DNA of 64,000 nucleotides, taken from NCBI GenBank assembly GCA_014284505.1, contig JAAFYY010000001.1, forward strand, positions 3,224,001 through 3,288,000, written 5' to 3'. A program made the position numbers and the translations under genes. The notes below the pieces were generated by a model, which ran no database searches, was not told the origin of the DNA, and saw only the letters and a list, made by a program, of their open reading frames with translations. Origin of the DNA: Streptacidiphilus sp. 4-A2 (GTDB lineage: Bacteria > Actinomycetota > Actinomycetes > Streptomycetales > Streptomycetaceae). This document shows positions 20,486 through 31,058 of this stretch, in pieces. How positions within the stretch are numbered: the first letter of the stretch is position 1; the number at the start of each line of letters is the position of its first letter.

Positions 20486-21321
20486 CTACTCCTCGTCGAC
20501 GACCACGCGCCCGGGCTCGCCCTCCTGGAAGGGCAGGAAGCGGGCGATCAGGAACTGGTAGATGGCCGCGCCGAGCGGGGCGCCGAGCAGCGGTCCGACG
20601 ATGGGGACCCAGAAGTAGAGGTCGCCGTACTGGTCGCGCCAGGCGTGCCGGTAGCCGGTGATGAAACTGGCCAGCCGGGGGCCGAAGTCACGGGCCGGGT
20701 TGATCGCGTAGCCGGCGTCGGCGCCGAAGGCCATGCCGATGGCGACCACCAGCAGGCCGGTGATCAGCGCGCCCAGGTTGGCCTTGGGCGGGGCGTTGCG
20801 CAGGTCCGTCAGTGCCATGATGACCAGCATCAGGATGGCCGTGCCGATGATCTGGTCGCGCAGCGCGCCCCACTGGCTGATCGGGAAGGTGCCGTTGCCG
20901 GGCAGGGTGGAGAAGATGAACTGGGACTTGATGGTGTGCCCCGGTCGAGCTTGGCCAGGAGTTCGGTGTAGTTCCAGCGGACCAGCAGCGCGGCCACGAA
21001 GGCCCCGAGCACCTGCGCCAGCGCGTAGGGCGCGACCTTCTTCCAGGCGAAGCCCCGGAAGATGGCGAGCGAGAGGGTCACCGCCGGGTTGAGGTGGCCG
21101 CCGGACAGCCGGGCGGCGACATAGACACCGAGCATCACGCCGAAGCCCCAGGCCCAGGCGATGCTGTCGTGGTTGCCGAGCCCGGCCGCCACGACCTGGG
21201 CGACCACGCCCACGCCGAACAGGATGAGGATCATGGTGCCGACGAACTCGGAGAGCATTTCGCCGATGAGTTCCCTGGTGGGACTGGGCGCGGGGCGGGC
21301 CGCGAGGGTGGCCGAGGCCAT
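20486..21321 (-). CDS. glpF: Glycerol uptake facilitator (MIP family)
   Basis: Six-helix aquaporin-type channel with both NPA boxes: [10 protein letters not shown] and [13 protein letters not shown]. The Asp after NPAR is characteristic of glycerol facilitators rather than water channels. It admits glycerol to feed glpK, which lies 60 nt downstream. ATG at 21321 follows GAAGGGA. One frame break near 20940, in the loop between the halves. About 278 codons. Confidence 0.92.
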
Positions 21322-21455
21322 GGTGGGTGATCCCTTCTCGGGTCGGATCGCAGCGTCGGTTCGCCACGGCGGTTCTCGACCGCCGTTCGCAACCGCGCAG
21401 TTGGGCGTGGGCCTCAGGGCTTGAGGCTCAGGACATGAGGAGGCCGGGGGTGGGG

Positions 21456-23170
21456 TCAGCTGAGCGGCAGGATGTCGGGGGCGCCGAGCCGCGCGGCGTC
21501 GGCGGTCTGGTCGTCGGGCTGCTGCTGGGCGTCGCGTTCGGCCGCGACCCGCTTGCGGTAGTGCTCGACCTCGTCCCTGATCTGCTCCTCGCTCCAGCCG
21601 AGCGGACCGGCCATCAGCCGGGCCGCCCGGTCAGCGGCGGCCAGGCCCCGGTCCCAGGACTCGATCGAGGCGCGGGTACGCCGGGTCAGCACGTCGTCCA
21701 GGTGGCGGGCGCCCTCGTGGGTGGTCGCGTAGACCACCTCGGCCTCCAGGTAGTCGTCCGCGCCCGCCAGCGGCGCGCTCAGCGACGGGTCCGCCCGCAG
21801 GATCTCCAGCACCTCGGTGATCAGCGAGCCGTAGCGGTTCAGCAGGTGCTCGATGCGCACCACGTGCAGCCCGGCCTCCGCGGCCAGGCTCTGCCTGCGG
21901 TTCCACAGCGCGCGGTAGCCGTCCGCGCCGACCAGCGGCACATCCTCGGTGACCGAGGGCGCCGCCGCCCCGCCGTCCAGGGTGCGCACGGCCTCGTCGA
22001 CGGCGTCCTTGGCCATCACCCGGTAGGTGGTGTACTTGCCGCCGGCGACCACCACCAGGCCGGGCACCGGGTGGCCGACCAGGTGCTCGCGGGAGAGCTT
22101 GCTGGTGTCCGCCGCGTCGCCGGACAGCAGCGGCCGCAGGCCCGCGTAGACACCTTCGACGTCGTCCCGGGTGAGCGGGGTCTCCAGCACCCCGTTGACG
22201 TGCTCCAGCAGGTAGTCGATGTCCCGGGAGCTGACGGCGGGGTGCTGCTTGTCCAGATCCCAGTCGGTGTCGGTGGTACCGATCAGCCAGTGCCGGCCCC
22301 AGGGGATGACGAACAGCACGCTCTTCTCGGTCCGCAGGATCAGCCCGGACTGGGAGTTCACCCGGTCCCGGGGACCAGGATGTGCACGCCCTTGGAGGCC
22401 CGGACATGGAACTGGCCGCGGGTGTCGGCCAGCGCCTGGGTGTCGTCGGTCCACACCCCGGTCGCGTTGATCACCTGCTTGGCGTGGACCTCGAACTCGC
22501 GTCCGGTCTCCAGGTCGGTCACCAAGGCCCCGGTCACCCGCTCGCCCTGGCGCAGGAACCCGGTCACCCGGGTCCGGTTGGCCACCAGCGCGCCGTAGGA
22601 GGCGGCGGTCCTGGTGATGGTCATGGTGTGCCGGGCGTCGTCCACCTGGGCGTCCCAGTACTGGACCGCCCCCACCAGCGAGTCGGCCTTGAGCGCGGGC
22701 ACCTCGCGCAGCGCCCCGCGGTGGCTCAGGTGCCGGTGGAACGGCAGCCCGCGGGAGTTGCCGGAGCCCAGGCCCATGGTGTCGTACAGCAGTACGCCGG
22801 CGCCGACGTAGGGCCGCTCCCAGAACCGGTGCTTGAGCGGGTAGAGGAACTTCACCGGGTGCACCAGGTGCGGCGCGAGCCGCTGGATCAGCAGGCCGCG
22901 CTCCTTCAACGCCTCCTGCACCAGCCGGAAGTCGAGCATCTCCAGGTAGCGCAGACCGCCGTGGATCAGCTTGCTGGAGCGGCTGGAGGTACCGCTGGCC
23001 CAGTCCCTGGCCTCGACCAGCCCCACGCTCAGGCCCCTGGTCACGGCGTCCAGCGCACAGCCGGCGCCGACCACGCCGCCGCCCACCACCAGGATGTCCA
23101 GTTCCCGGCCCGAGGCCAGGGCGTCCAAGGCTTCCTCACGGGACTGCGGCGACAGGGCGACCGGCTTCAT
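21456..23170 (-). CDS. glpD: Aerobic glycerol-3-phosphate dehydrogenase
   Basis: FAD-binding ILVVGGGVVGAGCALDAVTRG, then SSKLIHGGLRYLEMLDFRLV, INATGVWTDDTQ, FVIPWGRHWLIGTTDTDWD and VVVAGGKYTTYRVMAKDAVD: a full-length GlpD of about 571 codons. It oxidises glycerol-3-phosphate to dihydroxyacetone phosphate at the membrane and passes electrons to quinone. ATG at 23170 follows AGGAGCAGGCTG. One frame break near 22370. It is the first gene of the cluster glpD-glpF-glpK. This order differs from the glpF-glpK-glpD (gyl) order I know from Streptomyces coelicolor. Confidence 0.93.
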
Positions 23171-23768
23171 CAGCCTGCTCCTTAGTGCGGTGGGCGGGTT
23201 GCCTCCCGCGGGTCGCGGCCCGCGAAGGCGCCGACGGTGGCGTCGGCACTCCAGCCATCGCAGCAACTCCCGGCCCCGGCCGCACCCGCTGCGCCCCGGC
23301 ACACGGCCGAACGGGTGCCGCCACGCCGACAGGGGCGTTCCACGGGCGCTGCGGCCGGGCCTGTCTGACGGTGCTTCGGCCCGGCTCCACCACGCCGACC
23401 CGGGGGCCGCCGTCCACGTGGTCGGCGGCCACCCGGAGGTCGTCCCCGCCGAGGCCGGGGACGACGGCGACGGGCCGCGTGGGGTACGGCCGCACACCGG
23501 GCCCGGCGACCATGTGCCGGCGCCGCCGTTCGTGCCGACCGCGGGGAGAACCCGGATCCCGGGCAGGAGGCGGTGGCGGTGACCGCCCGCGGCACCCAGG
23601 GGGCGGTGGTGGACAGCCTCCCGGGCCGGTATCCGCTGGTCACCGGGAGAGCGGAGTTGACCGGGGCGGTTTCGAGGCAGAACCTGGTAGGTGACCCGCA
23701 CACCGCCGAGCGGGCCCGGGCGAGCGGGGCCCGCGCCGCGGCGGTACCGGGGCCAACCGGAGGCAGCC
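23171..23768. promoter_or_regulatory. Upstream region of glpD with a near-perfect 26-bp palindrome
   Basis: 598 nt between glpD (minus) and the DUF6479 gene (plus). At 23405-23430 the arms GGCCGCCG and CGGCGGCC flank a CCACGTGG core, with one T/T mismatch on each side; the whole element is symmetric. I found no gene here. Frames on both strands are proline/arginine-rich and lack ribosome sites. The glp promoter is expected in this stretch. Confidence 0.45.
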
Positions 23769-24011
23769 ATGCTTGACCTGGCAGCAGCAGGGATCAACAG
23801 CACAGCCGCGGCCATCGTCGGAGGCGCGCTCGGCGTGATCATCGTGGCGGTGCTGATCGGCGCGTTCGTCCTGGGTTCGTGGCGCAAGGAGCGGGAGCCG
23901 GCGCCGGATCTGGAGCCGCACGAGCCCGAGCGGGACTCCTGGGCGACCCCGCCCAGCACTCCCGGACGTCACCCGCACGGCGACCCGACCCGGCTGGTCC
24001 ACCACACCTGA
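23769..24011 (+). CDS. Small single-pass membrane protein, DUF6479-like
   Basis: 80 residues, intact. A short periplasmic N-terminus, one transmembrane helix (AAIVGGALGVIIVAVLIGAF), then a charged tail (WRKEREPAPDLEPHEPERDS). The layout of a helix followed by RRxEPxP and an acidic/histidine tail is what I know of DUF6479 proteins. ATG at 23769 follows GGAGG. Function unknown. Confidence 0.6.
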   Translation: MLDLAAAGINSTAAAIVGGALGVIIVAVLIGAFVLGSWRKEREPAPDLEPHEPERDSWATPPSTPGRHPHGDPTRLVHHT

Positions 24012-24042
24012 GCCGTCTCACACACACCTGAGCCGTCTCACA
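24003..24042. repeat. 20-bp tandem duplication spanning two convergent stops
   Basis: Two exact 20-nt copies (ACACCTGAGCCGTCTCACAC). Each copy contains a TGA on the plus strand and a TCA (TGA on the minus strand). The DUF6479 stop is in the first copy and the DeoR stop in the second. Confidence 0.8.
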
Positions 24043-24842
24043 CCCGGAGGAACTCGACCCCCTGCTCCTGGAACTGCGCGGCCACCTCGTCCGGCGCGGC
24101 GGAGTCGGTGATGACCGTGTGGATCTCCCGGATGTGGCAGATCCGGGCGAAGACGCTCTTGTTCAGCTTGGAGCTGTCGGCCAGCACCACGACCCGCTGG
24201 GCGCGGCTGGCCATCAGCCGGTTGGTGCTGGCCTCGACCTCGTGGTGGGCGGTGGCGCCGAGGGGGGTGGAGTGCGTCCACGCCCAGGAACATCACGTCC
24301 AGGGTGACCTCTTCGAGGATGTGCCCGGCCAGCGGGCCGATCAGCTCGTAGGACTTCTCCGGGCGACGCCGCCGGTCACCACCACCCGGATCCGCGGGCG
24401 GACGGTGAGCTCGGAGGCGATGTTGAGGGCATTGGTGACCACGGTCGCCGTCCAGCCTCGCCCGGCCCTCGACCGGCTCCTCGCCGGGGCCCACCGCGTC
24501 GCCGCGCAGGGCGATCGCCCGCGCGGCCTCGGTGGTGGTGGTCCCGCCGTTCAGGCCGACCACCATGCCGGAGCGCACCAGCCGGGCGGCGGCCTGGCCG
24601 ATCCGGCCCTTCTCCTCGGCGTGCCGCGCGGTCTTGTAGCGCAGCGGCAGGTCGTAGCTGACATTCCCGGCGACCGCGCCGCCATGGGTGCGGACCAGCA
24701 GCTGCTGCTGGGCCAGATGGTCCATGTCCCGGCGCACCGTCGCTGTCGACACGCCCAGCCGCTCGGCGGCGTCCTCCACCGCGAGACTCTCACGCTCGGC
24801 GAGGAGTTCGAGCAGCATGGTGAGGCGTTCGTGACGATTCAC
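24037..24842 (-). CDS. DeoR-family transcriptional regulator
   Basis: The N-terminal winged helix (RLTMLLELLAERESLAVEDA, AERLGVSTATVRRDMDHL) has the DeoR recognition helix. The effector domain has VVGLNGGTTTTEAARA and IGPLAGHILEEVTLDVMFLG, the sugar-phosphate-binding DeoR C-terminal fold. About 268 codons, ending FQEQGVEFLRV. Breaks near 24470, 24360 and 24270. It is divergent from the alpha-galactosidase gene and upstream of the glp genes on the same strand, so it could control either. DeoR members typically sense phosphorylated sugars or glycerol-3-phosphate. Confidence 0.85.
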
Positions 24843-25169
24843 CGCAGACCCCCCTCTGGCTCTCTGTCCGGCTCTGTGACGGGCTCCGGCGCCCTGATGT
24901 GCGGGTTCACCGATGCCCTGCGTGAGCGCAGCATAGCTGCGCGCGCCCCGCTCAGTCGCATGCGCACCGGAAACCCGGGAGGCACCGGGCGGCAGACGGT
25001 CCGTCAGCCGCAGGGCTGCGCACTACTGCTCGTTATCTGCATGATTTTTTTCGTTTCACCCATACTCTTGTCAGATACGCGCAAAGCAGCGTAGAAAACT
25101 CACAGCAGTTCGCATCACCCGCTCCTTCCGAGGCCCGGACCTGAGACCGACCGACCTGTGAGGCTGCCC
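24843..25169. promoter_or_regulatory. Divergent deoR / alpha-galactosidase control region
   Basis: A perfect GCGCAGC-ATA-GCTGCGC inverted repeat lies at 24926-24942, 84 nt before the deoR start. Nearer the galactosidase (about 25025-25075) the sequence turns AT-rich (GCATGATTTTTTTCGTTTCA), the likely promoter. Both are candidate DeoR operator areas. Confidence 0.5.
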
Positions 25170-27380
25170 GTGACTCCCCCACCTGCCCGAACGCCCGCCC
25201 GCACCCGCTCCCGGCGCTACCGCGCGACACTCGCCGCTGCTGCGCCCTGGCCACCGCGTCCACCGGCCTGCTGCTCACCGCCGGCCCCGCCCGGGGCCGC
25301 CGCTCCGCAGCCGCGGACCGCCGCCGCCACGCCCGCCCAGTACCCCGATCTGGCCCCGACCCCGCCCATGGGCTGGAACGACTGGTCCTACTACCAGTGC
25401 GGCGAGAACGAGCAGATCGTGCTCGCCAACGCCCGCGCCCTGGTCAGCAGTGGCCTGGCGGCCAAGGGCTACCGCACGGTGACCATCGACGACTGCTGGA
25501 TGGCCCCCAGCCGCGACGCCGCCGGCAACCTGGTCGCCGACCCGGCCAAGTTCCCCGACGGAATGGCCTATGTCGGCGCGCAACTGCACAAGATGGGGCT
25601 GAAGTTCGGCATTTACGAGGACGCCGGCACGCAGACCTGCGGCGGCTTCCCCGGCTCCATGGACCACTGGCAGCAGGACGCCGACCTGTTCGCCAAGTGG
25701 GGTGTGGACTACGTCAAGCTCGACGGCTGCAACGTGCCGACGCCCAGCGGCGAGACCGACGAACAGGCGTACTACGCCACCTACTCCGCGATGAGCCAGG
25801 CGCTGCTGCACAGCGGCCGCAAGATGGTCTTCTCGATCTCCGCGCCCGCCTACTTCGAGGGCGAGCCGGCCTGGGACTCCGTCATCACGTGGTCCGCGCA
25901 GCTGGGCAATCTGTGGCGGGAAGGCGACGACATCGCGCTCGGCCAGGAGAGCGGCGACGCCAAGTGGAGCTCCATCCTCGACAACTACGGCTACAACGTC
26001 GGCCTGGCCGGGCTCCAGCGCCCCGGCCGCTGGAACGACCCGGACTTCCTGCTGGCCGGTGACTCCGGGCTGACCCAGGACGAGCTCCAGAGCCAGGTCT
26101 CGCTGTGGGCGATGATGGCCGCACCGATGATCTCCAGCACCGACCTGACCAAGCTCTCCCCCGGCGCACTGGCCGCGCTCGGCAACAAGGACATCATCGC
26201 GGTCGACCAGGACCGGCTCGGCGTACAGGGCCGGATCGTCCAGCAGGGCAGCGGCTACGCCGTGCTGTCCAAGCCGCTGGCCGGAGGCGACCGGGCGGTG
26301 GCGCTGTTCAACTCCTCCGACTCGGCGCAGACCGTCACCACCACGGCCCGCAAGGCCGGGTTCGCCAAGGGCACCTCGTTCCGGCTGGAGAACCTGGTCA
26401 GCAAGGCGGTCACGCAGACCACCGGCACCATCGCGGCCGACGTCCCGCCGCACGCGACGGTGATCTACCGGGTCAGCGCGGACGGCAGCGTCCGCGGGCT
26501 CCAGCCCGCCACCGCTCTCAGCTGGCAGAACATCAGCACCGCCGCCCAGCCCGACCGCTACCTGGTCGCGCTGAGCGACCACGGCTCGACCGGGATCACC
26601 GGCGTGCGGCTCTCGGTGGCCGCCCCCAAGGGCTGGAAGGTGACCCCGGCGAGCACCCGGCTGGCCGACCTGCGCCCCGGGGCGACCGGCTACGCGGTGG
26701 TCTCGCTGGAGGCGCCCAAGGCCGTGCCGGGCACCACCGTCACCGCGATCACCGCCACCGCCGGCTACCGGACGGCCTCGGCCGGGGCCGGACGGGTCAG
26801 CGGGCAGCAGACCATCACCAGCGTCGTCCCCTACCCGACGCTGGCAGCGGCCTTCAACAATGTCGGCGTGACCTCCGAGAGCGCCCCGGCCCGGGCAACT
26901 TCGACTCGACCGGCGACAGCTACTCGGCCCAGGCCCTGGCCACCGCCGGGGTCACCCCCGGCTCCGAGGTCAGCGCCAACGGCCTCAGCTTCAGCTGGCC
27001 CACCGCCGCCGCGGGCACCGCGGACAATGTCGCCGCCTCCGGTGAGGGGATCACCCTCAGCGGCAGCGGCAGCCGTCTGGCGTTCCTCGGCGCGGAGACC
27101 GGCGCCGTCTCCGCCCCGGTCGTGGTGACCTACACCGACGGCAGCACCAGCACCGGCCAGCTCGGCTTCCCCAACTGGTGCTGCCCCGCCCACCGCCTAC
27201 GGCGCGCAGGTGGCGATCACCACCGGCCACCGGGACACCCCGACCGGCCCGGCCAACTTCGGCATCGACTACCAGGTGTTCAGCAACACCGTCCCGCTGA
27301 CCCCGGGCAAGACGGTACGCAGCGTCACCCTGCCGGACCAGCCCGCGATCCACCTGTTCGCCCTGTCCATCGCGCCCTGA
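25170..27380 (+). CDS. Secreted alpha-galactosidase, GH27, with NEW3 and carbohydrate-binding-like domains
   Basis: The signal region is recoverable by frame correction (ATASTGLLLTAGPARGA); two compensating breaks near 25245 and 25295 hide it. The GH27 barrel has PTPPMGWNDWSYYQCG, the nucleophile DYVKLDGC and the acid/base RWNDPDFLLAGD. An Ig-like NEW3 domain follows (VRLSVAAPKGWKVTPAST), then a beta-sandwich like NPCBM (FNNVGVTSES, then LGFPNWCC). The enzyme removes terminal alpha-galactose from plant oligosaccharides outside the cell. Further breaks near 26890 and 27190. GTG 25170 has GAGG 6 nt upstream; GTG 25158 is an alternative. Control by the divergent DeoR protein is likely. Confidence 0.9.
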
Positions 27381-27407
27381 GCGCCCCCTGAGCCGTTCCG
27401 CTCCCGT

Positions 27408-27438
27408 GCGCTCCCCCGGTTTCCGGCCGGGGGAGCGC
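27408..27438 (+). terminator. Perfect 12-bp hairpin after the alpha-galactosidase
   Basis: GCGCTCCCCCGG pairs with CCGGGGGAGCGC around a 7-nt loop, 27 nt after the stop, followed by a short AT-containing stretch. Confidence 0.88.
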
Positions 27439-27468
27439 ATTCATGTGCACCGGGGCTACGTTGGAGGT

Positions 27469-27968
27469 ATGAGAGGCACGAGCAGCACCCTGCCACCGTC
27501 CATCGGCCCCGGTGTGGAGCTGGTGCGCACCGCCTACCTGGAGGAGCTCGGCCCCAAGGAACGCGCGGCACTGCTGTCGTGGGCGGGATTCGCCACGACC
27601 TTCGCCGCGGTGCGCGGGATCACGTACAGCATCCGCGACAACAAGGGGCCGTTCCACAATCTCAGCGTCGGCGGCGCGCACCTGCACCACTACATGTGGG
27701 GAATCGGCCTGCTCAGCGGGTGGGCGCGGTCGCCGTGCACGGCTCGGACGAGTCCCGCAGGCATCCGGCCACCGCCCTGACCTACGGGGTCGCGCTGGCG
27801 CTGATCGTGGACGAGTTCGCGCTGCTGCTGGACCTCAAGGACGTCTACTGGGCCAAGCAGGGCCGGGTCTCCATCGACCTCGGCATCGGGCTGGTCGCCG
27901 TCGGCGGCACCGCGTTCGCGGCCCTGCCCATGCTCCAGCGGCTGGCCCGGGGCCGCCGACCCGGCTGA
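27469..27968 (+). CDS. Integral membrane protein of unknown function
   Basis: About 166 residues. Helical segments are ALLSWAGFATTFAAVRGITY, GGAHLHHYMWGIGLLSG, ALTYGVALALIVDEFALLLD and LGIGLVAVGGTAFAALPML. The intramembrane HLHHY histidine cluster and the DEFALLLDLKDVYW motif stand out and might bind metal. ATG at 27469 directly follows GGAGGT. One break near 27720. Family not named. Confidence 0.6.
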
Positions 27969-27996
27969 CCGGCCCGGCGGCCCCCGACCCGGCCGG

Positions 27997-28218
27997 TCAG
28001 GGCCATACGGCCGGCCCGCCGTCGCACCACTGCACGATCGTGGGATCCAGTTGCACCCACTCGGTCAGTCCCGCCATCTTCAGCAGTTGCTCGACGTCCG
28101 CGTACGACTCGGCGATGGCGATCACGTTCCTGCCGATCTGCACGCGGCGGCCGGTGCCGTCGGGGCCGTTCTCCACGCCCCAGACGATCACCAGAGGTTC
28201 GAGGGTGTCGTCGTTCAT
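27997..28218 (-). CDS. 73-residue acidic protein, type A
   Basis: Intact. PLVIVWGVENGPDGTGRRVQ, then VEQLLKMAGLTEWVQLDPT, closing IVQWCDGGPAVWP. Cytoplasmic, no family recognised. Its length and C-terminus (DPTxVxW...P..WP) match the protein at 47049-47270. ATG at 28218; weak ribosome site. Confidence 0.6.
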   Translation of the reverse strand: MNDDTLEPLVIVWGVENGPDGTGRRVQIGRNVIAIAESYADVEQLLKMAGLTEWVQLDPTIVQWCDGGPAVWP

Positions 28219-28284
28219 GGACCCAGCTTGGGGTGCTCAGCGGCGGCGCGCACCCCGGAGCACCCACCCGCTGTCATGCGCCGC

Positions 28285-30890
28285 TCAGCCACGCGGGTTC
28301 AGCCGCCGGGTCGGCTCGGCCGTGGCCGGGTCCTGCGGCCAGGGGTGGCGCGGGTAGCGGCCGCGCAGTTCGGCGCGCACCGCCTGGTAGCCCTCGCGCC
28401 AGAAGGAGGCCAGATCGCCGGTCACCGCGGCCGGGCGGCCGCCGGCGAGAGCAGGTGCACGGTCACCGGCACCAGACCCCCGGCCAGCGCGGGGCCTGGG
28501 CCCAGCCGAACAGCTCCTGGAGCTTGACCGCGAGGACCGGGCGGTCGCCCGAGTAGTCGACCAGGATCCGCGATCCGGAGGGGACGGTGATCCGTTCCGG
28601 GGCGAGCTCGTCGAGCCGGCCCGCCGTACCGCCAGCCCAGGGCAGCAGCCGGGTCAGCGCCGAGGCGGTGTCCAGCCGCTCCAGATCCGCCCGGCGGCGG
28701 GCCCGGGAGAGCTCGGGCTCCAGCCAGCTGTCGGCGGCGGCCAGCAGCGCCTGATCGCTGACGTCCGGCCAGGGCGCGCCCAGGACCCGGTACAGGAACG
28801 CCAGCCGCTCGCGCAGCCCGGCGGCCCGGGGCGGCCAGGTCAGCAGGGCGCTCACGCCCTCCGCAGCAGCCCCTCGCCCAGCGCGGCACGCAGCAGCGCC
28901 GGATCGGGGCCGGTCAGCGGCCTGGCGGTCAGCTCGATCGCGCCGAGCGCCTCGACCCGCCGGGCGGCCACGTCGCCGCGGCGGCTGCCGGGCGGCACCG
29001 CCCAGCGGACCTCCTCCCGGCTGGTGAGCAGCTCGGCCCCGGCCCGGCGGGCGTCCGGCTCGTCGAGCACGGCGGCGGAGAGCACCCGGGCCGCGGGCGA
29101 GCCGGCCGGGCGGTCGGCGATCGCCACCGCCAGCCAGGCCGCCCCGGCCAGCCCGGAGCCGGGGGCGGTGGCGGCCTCGGTACCGGAGGCCATCACAAAG
29201 GCGGCGCGGCTGCCCTGGCCGTCCGGGACCCCGCCCCTGCTCCGGGCGATCCGCTCGGGGAAGGCGAGCGCGACCAGCAGCCCGGCGGCGGTCCGGTCGT
29301 CCGGCCCGGACCGGCCGCTGTCCCGCCCGCCACCGTCGCTGTCCCGCCCGCCGCCGTCCGTGTCCCGCCCGCCGCCGTCGGTGTGCCGCCGCAGCCGGCG
29401 GACCTCGTCGCGCCAGCGTCCGGCGTAGGGGTCCCGGTTGTCGCGGACCGCCCGCCAGACCGCCGCCAGGTCGTCGCCCAGCGCCCGCGGCGGCTCCTCG
29501 GAGAGCAGCGCGACCAGCTCGGCCGCCCGTCGGCCGCCCACCAGCGGGGCGCCGTCCAGCAGCGCCCGGGCGAGCCGGGGGTGCAACCCGGTGCGGGCGA
29601 AGCGCTGCCCGCGCCCGGTCGCCCGGCCGTCGGCGCCGACCGCGCCCAGCTGCCGCAGCAGGGCCCGCGCCGCGGCCAGCGCGCCGGACGGCGGCGGGTC
29701 GGGCAGGGCCAGGCCGCGGGCGTCCGGGTCGCCCCAGCAGGCGGCCTGGAGGGCGAAGGCGGCCAGATCGGCCAGGGCGATCTCCGGGGTGGGCATCCGC
29801 TGGGCGCGGGCGTCGGCGGCCTCTTCCCAGCAGCGGTAGACCGTCCCGGGGGCCTCACGTCCGGCGCGTCCGGCCCGCTGCCGGGCGGTGGCCAGCGAGG
29901 CCCGCACGGTCACCAGGCTGGACAGGCCGCGCGCATGGTCGGTGCGCGGCTCGCGGGCCAGGCCGCAGTCGACCACGCTGCGGACTCCGGGCACGGTCAG
30001 CGAGGACTCGGCGACCGAGGTGGCCAGCACCACCCGGCGCCGCTCCCCGGCGCCAGCGCCGCGTCCTGGATCCGCTGCTCGGCCCGGCCGTGCAGTTGCA
30101 GCACCTCGCCGACGCCGGCCAGCATCCCGGCGACCCGGCCGATCTCACCCGCGCCGGGCAGGAAGCACAGCACGTCGCCGTCCCGCTCGGCCAGCGCCCG
30201 GCGGACGGTCGCGGCGACGTGGTCCAGCAGCGCCGGGTCGGTACGGGTGCCCTGGGGCGGGCGCACGGCGCGGGGCGGGGGTGCCCAGACGGTCTCCACC
30301 GGGTAGGAGACCCCGTGTGCCTCGACCACCGGCGCGGGACCGTCCGGACCGCCCAGCAGCGCGGACCAGGCGGCGGTGTCCGAGGTGGGCGGAGGCGCAG
30401 ACCAGGCCCAGCTCGGGCGGAGCGTGGCCCGGACGTCCAGCAGGAAGGCCAGGGCGGTGTCGGCGTCCAGATGGCGCTCGTGGCACTCGTCGAGCATGAC
30501 CAGGTCCACCCCGGGCAGCTCCGGGTCGCGTTGCAGCCGTTGCAGCAGCACCCCGGTGGTGACCACCTCGACCACCGTGTCCGGGCCGGTCCGGCGCTCA
30601 CCGCGCATGGTGTGGCCGATCCGGGCCGCGGGCCCGTCCGGCGCCTCCTCCAGCAGCCAGGACATCCGGTGGGCGGCGGCGCGCACGGCCAGCCGGCGCG
30701 GCTCGGCCAGCAGCACCCGGCGGGGCGGTCCGGGGGCGTCGTCCAGCAGACCGGCCAGGGCCAGCGGCACCAGCGTGGTCTTGCCGGTGCCGGGCGGCGC
30801 CGCGAGCACGGCGGTGCCGCGCTCGGCGAGGGCGTGCTGGAGTGGGGGCAGTACGTCACGGACAGGCAGCCGGCGCCAGGCGGGATTCAC
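28285..30890 (-). CDS. hrpB: ATP-dependent helicase HrpB
   Basis: DEAH-box RNA/DNA helicase. Motif I is [15 protein letters not shown], motif II is [11 protein letters not shown], motif III is near SATPD (disturbed), and motif VI is [16 protein letters not shown]. The C-terminal HrpB-specific region ends with LSPAG...TRRLNPRG. About 868 codons, typical. Breaks near 30390, 30055, 28860 and 28440. The GTG at 30890 gives an N-terminus like other HrpB proteins ([13 protein letters not shown]); GTG 30944 is possible. An unusual 21-nt repeat lies inside. Role is RNA metabolism, poorly defined in actinomycetes. Divergent from paaI. Confidence 0.9.
29318..29380 (-). repeat. Three 21-nt in-frame repeats inside hrpB
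   Basis: The repeat encodes DGGGRD(S/T) three times, a flexible acidic-basic loop after LRRHTDG. The unit is a multiple of three, so copy number can vary without frame loss. Confidence 0.8.
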
Positions 30891-31013
30891 CTGGTAAGTC
30901 TCGCCGACGGCGGCGCGGCGCCCGAGCCCGGCCCCGGACGACACGGCCTGACCTGCGCCGCCCCCCTTGACAGGCGGTTTCGATGCTGGATTACTTGACC
31001 TCGCCGAAACACA

Positions 31014-31027
31014 ACCGAATGTTCGGT
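31014..31027 (+). promoter_or_regulatory. TetR-type operator before paaI-paaK
   Basis: ACCGAATGTTCGGT is a perfect 14-bp palindrome 32 nt before the paaI ATG. TetR-family regulators of phenylacetate genes (PaaR) bind ACCGANC-G-NTCGGT-like sites, and this matches that form. A possible -35 TTGACA at 30967-30972 lies upstream. No tetR gene is in the window. Confidence 0.6.
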
Positions 31028-31058
31028 CGGGTATCGGCCGGTCTGGAGGCGGTACAGC

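Noticed and set aside
23171-23768. A STAS or anti-sigma-type gene between glpD and the DUF6479 gene
   Set aside because: I tried all frames on both strands. None gave a continuous conserved-looking domain or a ribosome site.
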